This document shows positions 42,890 through 50,975 of a stretch of 64,000 nucleotides of DNA, piece by piece. The translations under genes were made by a program, and so were the position numbers. Within the stretch, counting starts at the first letter, position 1, and each line of letters opens with the position of its first letter. The notes under the pieces are model-generated. The model did no database searches. It had not been told where the DNA came from and was given only the letters and a program-made list of their open reading frames with translations. The DNA is taken from assembly GCA_013314735.1 (NCBI GenBank), contig JABUFD010000002.1:372001-436000 (forward strand), written 5' to 3'. This DNA comes from Anaerolineae bacterium. Its GTDB lineage: Bacteria; Chloroflexota; Anaerolineae; Anaerolineales; Anaerolineaceae.

Positions 42890-44073
42890 ACCGGTGGCCG
42901 CCATTGAAAATTCTGTTATTCGCCAATGCGAGCTGGAATATCTATAATTACCGCATGAACCTGGCGCGAAGTCTTAACGCTGCGGGTCACCAGGTTCATT
43001 TTTTTTCTCCACATGATGAATATTCCACCCTGATCGACACACCGGAATTTCAATGGCACCCAATCCGCCTTGACCGGAAAGGCATCAATCCGGTCCGGGA
43101 ATGGGCATCCATCCGTACCATACGCCGTGTGTACCGCGATATTCAACCAGATATTGTGTTCCATTTTACGCCGAAGTGTGTCTTATATGGTTCCCAGGCT
43201 GCCAAACAACTGGGGATTCCGCACATCATTAATACCATCACCGGGTTGGGGTACCTGTTTTCAGACCGGATGATGCATCATCCAATGTACTCCAGTCTCC
43301 TAAAATTTTTGTATCGCCGTGCACTGAGAGGGACGCGAGTGGTGTTTCAAAATCCAGAAGATATGGCTGCGTTTCAACGATGGCAGATTGTCCAGGAACC
43401 GCAAGCCCACCTGGTGCGGGGCTCGGGTGTGGATCTGGATCGATTTTTGATTACCGCAGAAACCAGTCAACCGCCCATCGTGGTATGTCCGGCGCGGTTG
43501 ATACGGGAAAAAGGCATTGATGAATTTGTCGCAGCAGCTCGTCTGTTACAGGAGCGCAAGGTGCAAGCCCGGTTCGTGCTGGTTGGAAGAGTAGACCAGG
43601 GAAACCCATCTGCCATATCCTCACAGGTAATTCAACGTTGGGTTCGCGAAGGGGTAATTGAGTGGTGGGGATGGCGTAATGATATGGAGAAGGTATACCA
43701 GGATAGCAGTATCGTTTGTCTACCCACCTACTATAATGAAGGAACGCCAAAGACATTGATTGAGGCTGCTGCCAGCGGCAGGCCAATCGTCACCTGTGAT
43801 ATCGCCGGATGCCGTGACATCGTTGAGGATGGGAAGAACGGGTACCTGGTTCCGATCCGGAATGCACGGGCGGTGGCTGATGCGTTACAACGGCTGTTGG
43901 AGAATCCTGAGATGCGGGTACAGATGGGCATCCACGGCCGTCAGCTGGTTAAAAACGGTTACCGTCATCAGATCATTAATGCACTGATGATGGAAATTGC
44001 GGGGATTGCCCCGACACCACACGATACAAAATTGACCGATGCCACCAATGAACCCCCCACTCGTGATCGCTGA
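42886..44073 (+). CDS. GT4-family glycosyltransferase (initiating-type pattern)
   Basis: 395 aa from the ATG at 42886 overlapping the previous stop (ATGA). KILLFANASWNIYNYRMNLARSL, PDIVFHFTPKCVLYGSQAAKQLGIPHIINTITGLG and NEGTPKTLIEAAASGRPIVTCDIAGCRDIVEDG match the GT4 group that includes GalNAc/FucNAc transferases acting on undecaprenyl-PP-linked sugars (PglA/WbnH type). It is the last gene of the glycan block; an extended -10 promoter for the next operon follows. Confidence 0.88.
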   Translation: MNRWPPLKILLFANASWNIYNYRMNLARSLNAAGHQVHFFSPHDEYSTLIDTPEFQWHPIRLDRKGINPVREWASIRTIRRVYRDIQPDIVFHFTPKCVLYGSQAAKQLGIPHIINTITGLGYLFSDRMMHHPMYSSLLKFLYRRALRGTRVVFQNPEDMAAFQRWQIVQEPQAHLVRGSGVDLDRFLITAETSQPPIVVCPARLIREKGIDEFVAAARLLQERKVQARFVLVGRVDQGNPSAISSQVIQRWVREGVIEWWGWRNDMEKVYQDSSIVCLPTYYNEGTPKTLIEAAASGRPIVTCDIAGCRDIVEDGKNGYLVPIRNARAVADALQRLLENPEMRVQMGIHGRQLVKNGYRHQIINALMMEIAGIAPTPHDTKLTDATNEPPTRDR

Positions 44074-44102
44074 ACGGGGCAGTTTGGCCTAACAATACTG
44101 TA

Positions 44103-44111
44103 TGTTATAAT
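44103..44111 (+). promoter_or_regulatory. Extended -10 promoter of the sulfonate-type transporter operon
   Basis: TGTTATAAT is a perfect match to the extended -10 form TGnTATAAT, 39 bases before the first gene. A -35 box is not clear (TTTGGC at 44083). It marks 44150 as the start of a new transcription unit. Confidence 0.55.
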
Positions 44112-44149
44112 CCAATCCAGAATTAATTCAGCCATCGGAAAAGGTTTGT

Positions 44150-44923
44150 ATGATTTTTGAGTGCGTCAACCTGTCATTAACGTTTTCGTCCCAGCGCCCC
44201 GTTGAAGCCCTCGAAGCGGTGAATTTTTCCGTGGATGCCGGGGAGTTTGTATGCATTGTCGGTCCCAGCGGTTGTGGAAAAACCACACTGGTAAAACTGA
44301 TTGCTCGCTTGTTAACACCAAGCCAGGGGAACATCCATTTTCACCAACCACCTGATAATGAACGATTGCAAACTGCAATGGTCTTTCAACATCAGGGTTT
44401 GTTTCCCTGGATGACTGTCCTGGAGAATGTAGCCTTTGGTTTGGAAGTGCGCGGTTTGTCACGTGAGGACCGTCACCAACGGGCGATGGCATTTATTGCA
44501 CGGGTGGGATTGGCTGAATTTGCCAATTCGTACCCCCATCAGCTATCCGGCGGGATGCGACAACGTGCAGCAATCATGCGTGCGTTCCTGGCCGATCCGG
44601 AAGTGCTTTTGATGGATGAACCTTTCGCTTCGTTGGATGCCCAGACCCGGATCATCATGCGTGAAGAGCTATTGGATACATGGCGGGAAAATCCGAAGAC
44701 TGTGATCTACATTACCCATGACATCGAAGAAGCTATCCTGCTGGGTGATCGTATCCTGGTGATGAGTGGCCGCCCGGGGACCATCCGGGCGGATATCGCG
44801 GTGACACTGCCGCGGCCGCGCTCATTTTCACTCCGCCAGTTGCCCGCGTTTGATGCGATCCACCAGCAGGTCTGGCATTTGATTGAAAATGAAGTCCGGC
44901 AAAGTTTGCGAGTGACCACATGA
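44150..44923 (+). CDS. ABC importer ATPase, sulfonate/taurine/nitrate type (SsuB/TauB-like)
   Basis: 257 aa. Walker A is GPSGCGKTTL (about 39-48), the Q-loop FQHQGLFPWMTVLENVAFGLE, the signature LSGGMRQR and Walker B VLLMDEPFASLDAQTR. The Q-loop wording and ITHDIEEAILLGDRI are typical of the SsuB/TauB/NrtD group. It powers import through the permease of the next gene, which overlaps as ATGA. Confidence 0.92.
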   Translation: MIFECVNLSLTFSSQRPVEALEAVNFSVDAGEFVCIVGPSGCGKTTLVKLIARLLTPSQGNIHFHQPPDNERLQTAMVFQHQGLFPWMTVLENVAFGLEVRGLSREDRHQRAMAFIARVGLAEFANSYPHQLSGGMRQRAAIMRAFLADPEVLLMDEPFASLDAQTRIIMREELLDTWRENPKTVIYITHDIEEAILLGDRILVMSGRPGTIRADIAVTLPRPRSFSLRQLPAFDAIHQQVWHLIENEVRQSLRVTT

Positions 44924-45714
44924 AACGTCTTCTACAAATCCGGATTACCCGTCATTTCTCTGTCCGCGCCCTGGTGTTTGCTGTGGTGCTGTTGCTGGTT
45001 TGGGAGGCGGCCTCAGCCACGGGCTTTATTTCCAGGTTGTTTTTTCCGCCTCCATCCGCCATTGTGCAGACACTGATCACAATGACCCTGGATGGCCGGC
45101 TGCCAACCCATACAGCAGCAACAGTGATCCGCATCTCCCTGGGTGTAATGATGGGGATCGTGCCAGGCACAATCTTTGGCATCCTGATGGGATGGTCACG
45201 GCGCTTACGTGAGATTTTCGATCCGATCATCGCCGCCACACACCCCATTCCAAAAATCGCAATCTTCCCGCTGGTACTGATCATCTTTGGGATAGGTGAA
45301 CTCTCAAAGGTGGTGGTGGTGGCCATTTCAGCTTTTTTCCCGGCGCTGATCAATACCATGACGGGTGTGTTCCAATTGGATCCGGTATACTTTGAGGTCG
45401 CTCATAATTATGGGGCAGGGAGGTGGAAAACCTTCACGCGGGTACTCCTGCCTGGCAGCTTGCCGCATATTCTGAGCGGTACCCGTTTGGGTCTGAATAC
45501 CGGCTTGATGGTCGCCATTGCTGTGGAACTTATCTCTGCAAAAACAGGGCTGGGCGTACTGGTATGGTTCTCCTGGCAGACGTTGCGGGTGGAAGAATTG
45601 TACGCGACATTGGTGGTTGTTTCAGTGATGGGAATGGCGATCAATGTTGGTCTGCGATGGTTGTTTGCCAGGCTGGCACCCTGGAGCAATGAAAACAGCC
45701 CGAAAACTGTATAA
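44920..45714 (+). CDS. ABC importer permease, sulfonate/taurine type (SsuC/TauC-like)
   Basis: 264 aa with six membrane helices and the BPD loop ESAHNYGAGRWKTFTRVLLPGSLPHILSGTRLGL (starting EVAHNYG here), which contacts the ATPase. LSKVVVVAISAFFPALINT is the group signature. It is followed by 38 bases and then the adenylation-acyltransferase gene rather than by the binding protein. Confidence 0.92.
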   Translation: MKRLLQIRITRHFSVRALVFAVVLLLVWEAASATGFISRLFFPPPSAIVQTLITMTLDGRLPTHTAATVIRISLGVMMGIVPGTIFGILMGWSRRLREIFDPIIAATHPIPKIAIFPLVLIIFGIGELSKVVVVAISAFFPALINTMTGVFQLDPVYFEVAHNYGAGRWKTFTRVLLPGSLPHILSGTRLGLNTGLMVAIAVELISAKTGLGVLVWFSWQTLRVEELYATLVVVSVMGMAINVGLRWLFARLAPWSNENSPKTV

Positions 45715-45752
45715 AAACCTGATCAATCACAACCTGTCCTGGAGATTCTCTC

Positions 45753-48644
45753 ATGACATCAAAGGCGAACCTACTGATACCAATGACTTCCAATGACCTG
45801 GGGGGCAGTGTCGCACAGCGGCTGGAGACTGTAGTTGCCTGTTTGCCAGAGGATCATCTGGCGTATGTTGACGCGGTAGACTCCTTAACCTATCCCGCTC
45901 TCTACCAGGCAGCAATCCGCCTTGCCAGCGCGCTCAACCAGGTGGATGCACCGCCCGATGCGAAGACGACTTCATTGGTGGCTGTCGTGACAGCGCCTAC
46001 GATGAATGAACTGGTTGGTATGTTGGGCGTGGCGCTGTCTGGCCACACTTTTATGATGTTGGATAGCAATCAGGGTGATGCTCGATTGCTGGATGTTCTG
46101 GCGACATTTCCTTTTCAGGCATTCATCACGACCTCGGATCGATCTTCCATGTTACAGGGAATAGGCAAGCCGGTCGTGTGCATTGATTCTGAAGAGCATT
46201 CCATGTGTAATTTCCAGATACCATGGCGGACATTCAGCTCACCTCTGGGGGTGTATTTTACCTCGGGCTCGACTGGAAACCCACAGGGTGTGGTTCGTAC
46301 CCATGGTGGGGCGTTGCATGCAGCTTATGATTACGCCATCGCCAGCATGATGTGCCCGGACGACCGTATCACCCTGACATCCTCACTCTCTTTGGGGATG
46401 GCGTACCCGACCGTAATGGGAGCGCTGTTAAACGGTGCCACACTTTACCGTCGGTTGGATGCACTCGCTTCCCCGGCAGCCTTTTACCAATGGCTGAAGG
46501 AAGACCAGATCACGATTGCGCGCGCCTCAGCCGGTGTGATCCGTTCCATGGTTCCATTGTCCGGGAAGATGGAACCATTAATTGATTTACGGATGTTGGA
46601 TACAGGTGGGGAGTCTTTCACCCGGGAGGAAATTGACCAACTGTTGCGCCTGTTGATGAAGGAAGGCGTATTTCAGGTTCGCCTGTCTGCCAACGAAGCG
46701 GGGAACTACGCCATGTTCCGGGTACGGGCGGGGGAGGCATGGGAAGGGGAGCGCAACCCGGCCGGCTATCCACCGGCATACACGAAAGTGAGTGTGGTGG
46801 ATGAAGAGCGGCAGGAACTGCCAGCAGGGGAGGAAGGCGAACTGGCGGTAACGAGCCGTTACCTGGCAGCCGGATACCTGAACGACGAGGAACAAACCGC
46901 GGCGAAATTCGTTGGGGAAGCGGGAGGAGAACGGACATACTTCACCGGGGACATGGGACGGATGCGGGAAGACGGGCAGATCGAATTTGTAGGTCGGCGG
47001 GATTTCCGGGTGAAGATCCGGGGGTACACGATCGAACTGGAAGCGGTGGATGAAGCGCTGCGGAGGCTGCCATGGGTGGAAGAAGGGGTGACAGTGGTAC
47101 AGGAACTGCCAAGCGGGAACAAGCGGTTGGTGGGATACATTGTGGAGAGAGCGGGGGAGGAACGGACGATCAGTGAAACGCGGGAGGCGTTGGGTGAACG
47201 GATCCCTGGGCACATGATCCCGGCGGTGATCGTGAAGCAAGGGGGATTACCGAAGACCGCGACGGGGAAAGTGGACCGGAAAGCATTGGCACTGCCGGGG
47301 CTGGAACGGCCGGTGCTGCGGACGGTGTACGTGGGGGCGGAGAGTGAAGAAGAACGGGAGATCGTGGGGGTATGGGAACGGCTGCTGGATGTGAAGCCGG
47401 TGGGGGTGGAGGACAACTTTTTTGAGTTGGGGGGTGATTCGCTGATGAGCATGCAGATGATATTGGAGGTGGAGCAGCAGATGGGGGTGGAAGTGCCGAA
47501 TGCATTCTTCCAGAATGCCACCATCCGCAACCTGATCTTGCTCGTTGAAGGAAAGTATAATCGGGCCAACGCCAACAGTCCGGAAGCTTCTCCATGGCAG
47601 GTAACAACCAATCGATCCAGGTCAAACTGGCAGCATCGGAAAACCCGGGGCACACGAAGCATGCTGCTTGCTGGCTTTAAAAAAAGGTTAGGCGCCTGGT
47701 TGCTGTATCAAATAACGCGGCAATCGTATAGCACAGGAATGAAAGTGCTTCAGTTCTGGTTGAAACAACCCTGGCTTCAATCAATATTCTTCAAAAGGCA
47801 CCTGAAAATTTTCACGCACTTTTTGAAATCAACCGTTGGTACGACTGAGGATTGTTCCACCGCATTTTCCCTGGCACTGATGTCTAACTTTCTGGGCAGA
47901 CGGGTGGGTAAATTGATCCAACAAAAACCTTCTCAACTGCCAAGGTTCTGGTGTGATTTTTTTTCACAGTGTCATTCACTGAATCCAATCACAGGGAGCG
48001 AAATTTTTCAGGTAACCGGTTATGCGGATTTACGGGCGGCCTATGAGATGGGGAAAGGCGTTATTCTGATCTCGTATCATGGTAACCTGGTGAACAAACT
48101 GCTGCCGACCTGGATCAGGACCTGGTTCCCGAACAATGATTTTCCCGTACTAAGTCCTCGGATCGGCATTCGCAATGCACAGCCATCCAATGAGAAGGAT
48201 ATGATTGCGGAGAACGCGTTATTGCAGCATCCAGTCGGACAGGGGCTGTTTGGTGGTACTGTCATTATGGATGGGTATCGAACACTCACCAGTGGCGGCA
48301 TGGTTCAGGCGTATGTTGATAACAGTGTGACCTCGCAGGGTGATTGGCCCATTGATGTCGCAGGAAAGGCATATGGCATCCGTAGAGGTTGGGCAGACCT
48401 GGGGGTTGAAACAGGTGCCTGCGTGATTCCGGTAGTTATCCACCTGGGTGTACATGGCCAGGTTCATATTCGGTTTGGCAAGGCGTTTAACTTGGGACTG
48501 GATACCATGCCATATGAGGACAGGGTGGGTGGTCTGGCGTCACAATTTGCTGAATTTCTCTCGGATTCGTTTCGGACTCATCCGGAATCATTAAAATGGA
48601 AAACCATGCAACGGCATGTAAAACAACCAGAGGTAGGAAAATAA
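45753..48644 (+). CDS. Adenylation-carrier-acyltransferase fusion (NRPS-like)
   Basis: 963 aa. Residues about 20-520 are an AMP-forming adenylation domain: A3 YFTSGSTGNPQGVV (about 166-180), A7 YFTGDMGRMREDGQIEFVGRRD, A8 VKIRGYTIELEAVDEAL and A10 LPKTATGKVDRKAL. Next comes a carrier domain with the phosphopantetheine Ser563 in ELGGDSLMSM. The last 310 residues resemble LpxL/HtrB-type acyltransferases: GVILISYHGN (H776), GGMVQAYVDN and a VIPVVIHLGV strand. The acidic residue expected five positions after the His is Asn781, so activity is uncertain. There is no condensation or release domain. It sits between the permease and binding-protein genes of a sulfonate-type importer. GGAG precedes the ATG. 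The middle third has different codon choice. Confidence 0.8.
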   Translation: MTSKANLLIPMTSNDLGGSVAQRLETVVACLPEDHLAYVDAVDSLTYPALYQAAIRLASALNQVDAPPDAKTTSLVAVVTAPTMNELVGMLGVALSGHTFMMLDSNQGDARLLDVLATFPFQAFITTSDRSSMLQGIGKPVVCIDSEEHSMCNFQIPWRTFSSPLGVYFTSGSTGNPQGVVRTHGGALHAAYDYAIASMMCPDDRITLTSSLSLGMAYPTVMGALLNGATLYRRLDALASPAAFYQWLKEDQITIARASAGVIRSMVPLSGKMEPLIDLRMLDTGGESFTREEIDQLLRLLMKEGVFQVRLSANEAGNYAMFRVRAGEAWEGERNPAGYPPAYTKVSVVDEERQELPAGEEGELAVTSRYLAAGYLNDEEQTAAKFVGEAGGERTYFTGDMGRMREDGQIEFVGRRDFRVKIRGYTIELEAVDEALRRLPWVEEGVTVVQELPSGNKRLVGYIVERAGEERTISETREALGERIPGHMIPAVIVKQGGLPKTATGKVDRKALALPGLERPVLRTVYVGAESEEEREIVGVWERLLDVKPVGVEDNFFELGGDSLMSMQMILEVEQQMGVEVPNAFFQNATIRNLILLVEGKYNRANANSPEASPWQVTTNRSRSNWQHRKTRGTRSMLLAGFKKRLGAWLLYQITRQSYSTGMKVLQFWLKQPWLQSIFFKRHLKIFTHFLKSTVGTTEDCSTAFSLALMSNFLGRRVGKLIQQKPSQLPRFWCDFFSQCHSLNPITGSEIFQVTGYADLRAAYEMGKGVILISYHGNLVNKLLPTWIRTWFPNNDFPVLSPRIGIRNAQPSNEKDMIAENALLQHPVGQGLFGGTVIMDGYRTLTSGGMVQAYVDNSVTSQGDWPIDVAGKAYGIRRGWADLGVETGACVIPVVIHLGVHGQVHIRFGKAFNLGLDTMPYEDRVGGLASQFAEFLSDSFRTHPESLKWKTMQRHVKQPEVGK

Positions 48645-49684
48645 TGAAAAAGTATTTACTATTTTTTATGATCGCTGTTTTATTTCTCACCAGCTGTGGT
48701 GGAATTTCAAACGCAGACGATTCAATGGCGGAAGGGAGTCTGACGAAAGAACCGGTGAGTCTGGTGATTGGAATTTCTCCTTATATTTCCAATACAGTTT
48801 TCTGGATCGCTGAGGCAGAAGGATATTTTGAGGAGCAAGGTCTGGATGTCGAATTTCTCACCCTTAAAAATACCAGTGAGATCATGCCTTTGTTGCTGGA
48901 CGGCGAAATCGATCTCGCTGCGCCGGGATTGAGCGCTGCCTTTTTTAACGCGGTCGCGCGTGATGGGGATGTTCGGATCATCTTGCCGTTGACCGATTTC
49001 ACCGTCAAGGAATGTCCAACAATTGCCTTCCTGGCAAGGACAGAAGATATCGATGCGGATCGTTATGCGGATGCTGCATCCTGGCTGGATGCGAAGATGG
49101 TAATTTCAGTTAATGGGTTGACCACCACCCCGGGCTTTATCCTGGCGAATGTTCTTGCCCCGGCAGGGATCAGTGTAGATGAGGTGTCCATTGAGAACGT
49201 GGACTTGCCCGCACAGGAAGAAGCCTTACGAAGCGGTCAGGTCGATATTGTCTACGCGATTGAGCCATGGATCACCCGCATGACAGCAGCTGGTGATATC
49301 GGGGTCCTGACCCCGGCAGAACAATATGCCCCTGATCTGACCAGCAGTGTGGTGGTTGCCGGTGCAAAGGTACTTGACAATCCAGAGATTGGGGAGCGTT
49401 TCGCGATTGCCTACCTGAAGGCTGTCCGGCAGTACATGGAGGGACCAACCGACCGCAATGTGGCCCTGGCGGTTGAGTTGACTGGTCTGGATGAAGGTTT
49501 GGTTCGTTCGCTTTGCTGGTCATCGGCTTCGCCTGATGGTCTGATGAATATGGATTCGGTGATGACGTACCAACAATGGTTAATGGACCGTGGCCTGCTT
49601 GATGAGGTGCTGGATGCGGAGGACTTCTATGAACCTGCCTTTGTGGAAGCAGCATTGAAAGCGTTGGGAGAAGTAAGGCCGTAA
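48644..49684 (+). CDS. ABC importer binding lipoprotein, sulfonate/taurine/nitrate type (SsuA/NMT1-like)
   Basis: 346 aa from the ATG at 48644, which shares a base with the previous stop (TAATG), preceded by AGGTAGG. A lipobox LFLTSCGG gives Cys18 as the lipid anchor. The fold is type II periplasmic binding: ISNTVFWIAEAEGYFEEQGLDVEFL, GEIDLAAPGLSAAFFNAVA, and AIEPWITRMTAAGD. It would deliver substrate to the permease at 44920. A hairpin terminator follows. Confidence 0.9.
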   Translation: MKKYLLFFMIAVLFLTSCGGISNADDSMAEGSLTKEPVSLVIGISPYISNTVFWIAEAEGYFEEQGLDVEFLTLKNTSEIMPLLLDGEIDLAAPGLSAAFFNAVARDGDVRIILPLTDFTVKECPTIAFLARTEDIDADRYADAASWLDAKMVISVNGLTTTPGFILANVLAPAGISVDEVSIENVDLPAQEEALRSGQVDIVYAIEPWITRMTAAGDIGVLTPAEQYAPDLTSSVVVAGAKVLDNPEIGERFAIAYLKAVRQYMEGPTDRNVALAVELTGLDEGLVRSLCWSSASPDGLMNMDSVMTYQQWLMDRGLLDEVLDAEDFYEPAFVEAALKALGEVRP

Positions 49685-49746
49685 TGTTGTTGTAGCTGCA
49701 TCTGTTTCCGAATGGGAAAATATCTGAAACATTCCTGGAAAAAACG

Positions 49747-49786
49747 AACCGGGTCATCTTGCTATCGATGATCCGGTTTCCTTTCT
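49747..49786 (+). terminator. Terminator after the ssu-like operon
   Basis: AACCGGGTCATC pairs with GATGATCCGGTT (49767-49778), 12 bp with one G-U pair and an eight-base loop, followed by TCCTTTCT. It ends the importer operon. Confidence 0.65.
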
Positions 49787-49837
49787 GACCTGATGATAGG
49801 GAGTGCTGCCTGGTATTACTGATGGCGGGGTTGCTGC

Positions 49838-49883
49838 TTGACTTTGGCATCCGGGATTTGTATACTGTATGTAAGCGTTTACA
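49838..49883 (+). promoter_or_regulatory. Promoter and overlapping LacI-type operator
   Basis: TTGACT (49838-49843) and TATACT (49861-49866) are exactly 17 bases apart. TGTAAGCGTTTACA (49870-49883) is a near-perfect dyad of the LacI/GalR type with the central CG, covering the expected start point (about 49873). Binding there would block transcription, so the regulator probably represses its own operon. The leader is only about 17 bases and has no ribosome-binding site. Confidence 0.7.
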
Positions 49884-49889
49884 TTCACC

Positions 49890-50906
49890 ATGGAACACAA
49901 AAAACACACCCCGACGATCAAAGATGTCGCCCGGATGGCGGGTGTATCCATCGCTACTGTCAGCCGGACGATCAATGGGATAGATGTGGTCAATGAAGAG
50001 ACAGTTCAGCGTGTGCGTGCTGCCATTTCTGAATTGAATTACATCCCCAGTTCTGCCGCGCGCATGCTCGCCAGCCGGAAAACAAGTACGATTGGCTTGT
50101 TGGTGCCTGAGATCAGCGGTGCATTTTTCCAATCGATGCTGCGAGGGATCGAGCGTGGCACCAGCCTGGCGGACTATGATTTGTTGATCTATACCACCCA
50201 ACATATCCTTGCCAACAGCGATCGGCGAAGTCCGTTGGCGGAGAACAACACCGACGGCCTCCTGGTCTTTGCGGGCAGCCTGCCACAGGCAGAACTGTTG
50301 CGCCTGAGCCGCAGCCAATTCCCGGTGGTGTTGCTGCACCAGACAGCGGTGGAAGGTGTACAGTTACCGGCGGTCACGGTTGAGAACCGTCAAGGTGCCC
50401 GGAGTTTGGTAGATCACCTGATCGAGGTGCATGGCTGCCGGCGGATTGTTTACCTGGAGGGACCACACGAACATGAGGATTCCATGTGGCGTGAGCAAGG
50501 TTACCGGGCATCCCTGGATGCGCATGGAATTCCGTTTGATCCTGCACTGATAGGCCATGGGGGGTTCAACCGCCACCTGGCCCAGGCAGCGATCGAGAAA
50601 CTGTTAGCTGATAACATAGCGTTTGATGCAGTTTTTGCAGGAGATGACGATGCTTCGATCGGCGTTCTCGTGGCACTCCGCGAAGCGGGGATCGCTGTAC
50701 CACAGGATGTCGCTGTGGTCGGTTTTGATGATCAGGATTTTACCGCTGCGCTCTTGCCTTCGTTGACGACAGTACGTGCGCCAACCGAACAGGTCGGTTA
50801 CCTGGCAGTGCGCCAGTTACTGAGGCGGATTCAAGGTGAAACGGTGGAAATGAAGTTGGTACTGCCAACAGCACTGGCCATCCGTCAATCTTGCGGATGT
50901 GGATGA
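49890..50906 (+). CDS. LacI/GalR-family transcriptional regulator
   Basis: 338 aa. The HTH with hinge helix is textbook: TIKDVARMAGVSIATVSRTING, then AARMLASRKTSTIGLLVPEIS. The C-terminal periplasmic-binding-like sensor ends in ALAIRQSCGCG. It lies six bases after the operator, and the transport genes follow, so it is expected to control the whole cluster up to the window end in response to a sugar ligand. Confidence 0.93.
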   Translation: MEHKKHTPTIKDVARMAGVSIATVSRTINGIDVVNEETVQRVRAAISELNYIPSSAARMLASRKTSTIGLLVPEISGAFFQSMLRGIERGTSLADYDLLIYTTQHILANSDRRSPLAENNTDGLLVFAGSLPQAELLRLSRSQFPVVLLHQTAVEGVQLPAVTVENRQGARSLVDHLIEVHGCRRIVYLEGPHEHEDSMWREQGYRASLDAHGIPFDPALIGHGGFNRHLAQAAIEKLLADNIAFDAVFAGDDDASIGVLVALREAGIAVPQDVAVVGFDDQDFTAALLPSLTTVRAPTEQVGYLAVRQLLRRIQGETVEMKLVLPTALAIRQSCGCG

Positions 50907-50975
50907 TGGTTATGGAAGGAGGTGAAGATACAGGCCTTCTCTTCAATCGGATTGATTTGTGTGTTGGAGGAAATC

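Noticed and set aside
46587-47662. Long reverse-strand ORFs under the adenylation gene
   Set aside because: They arise from the purine-rich codon block of the sense gene, are Pro/Ser/Arg-rich and show no domain or ribosome-binding site.
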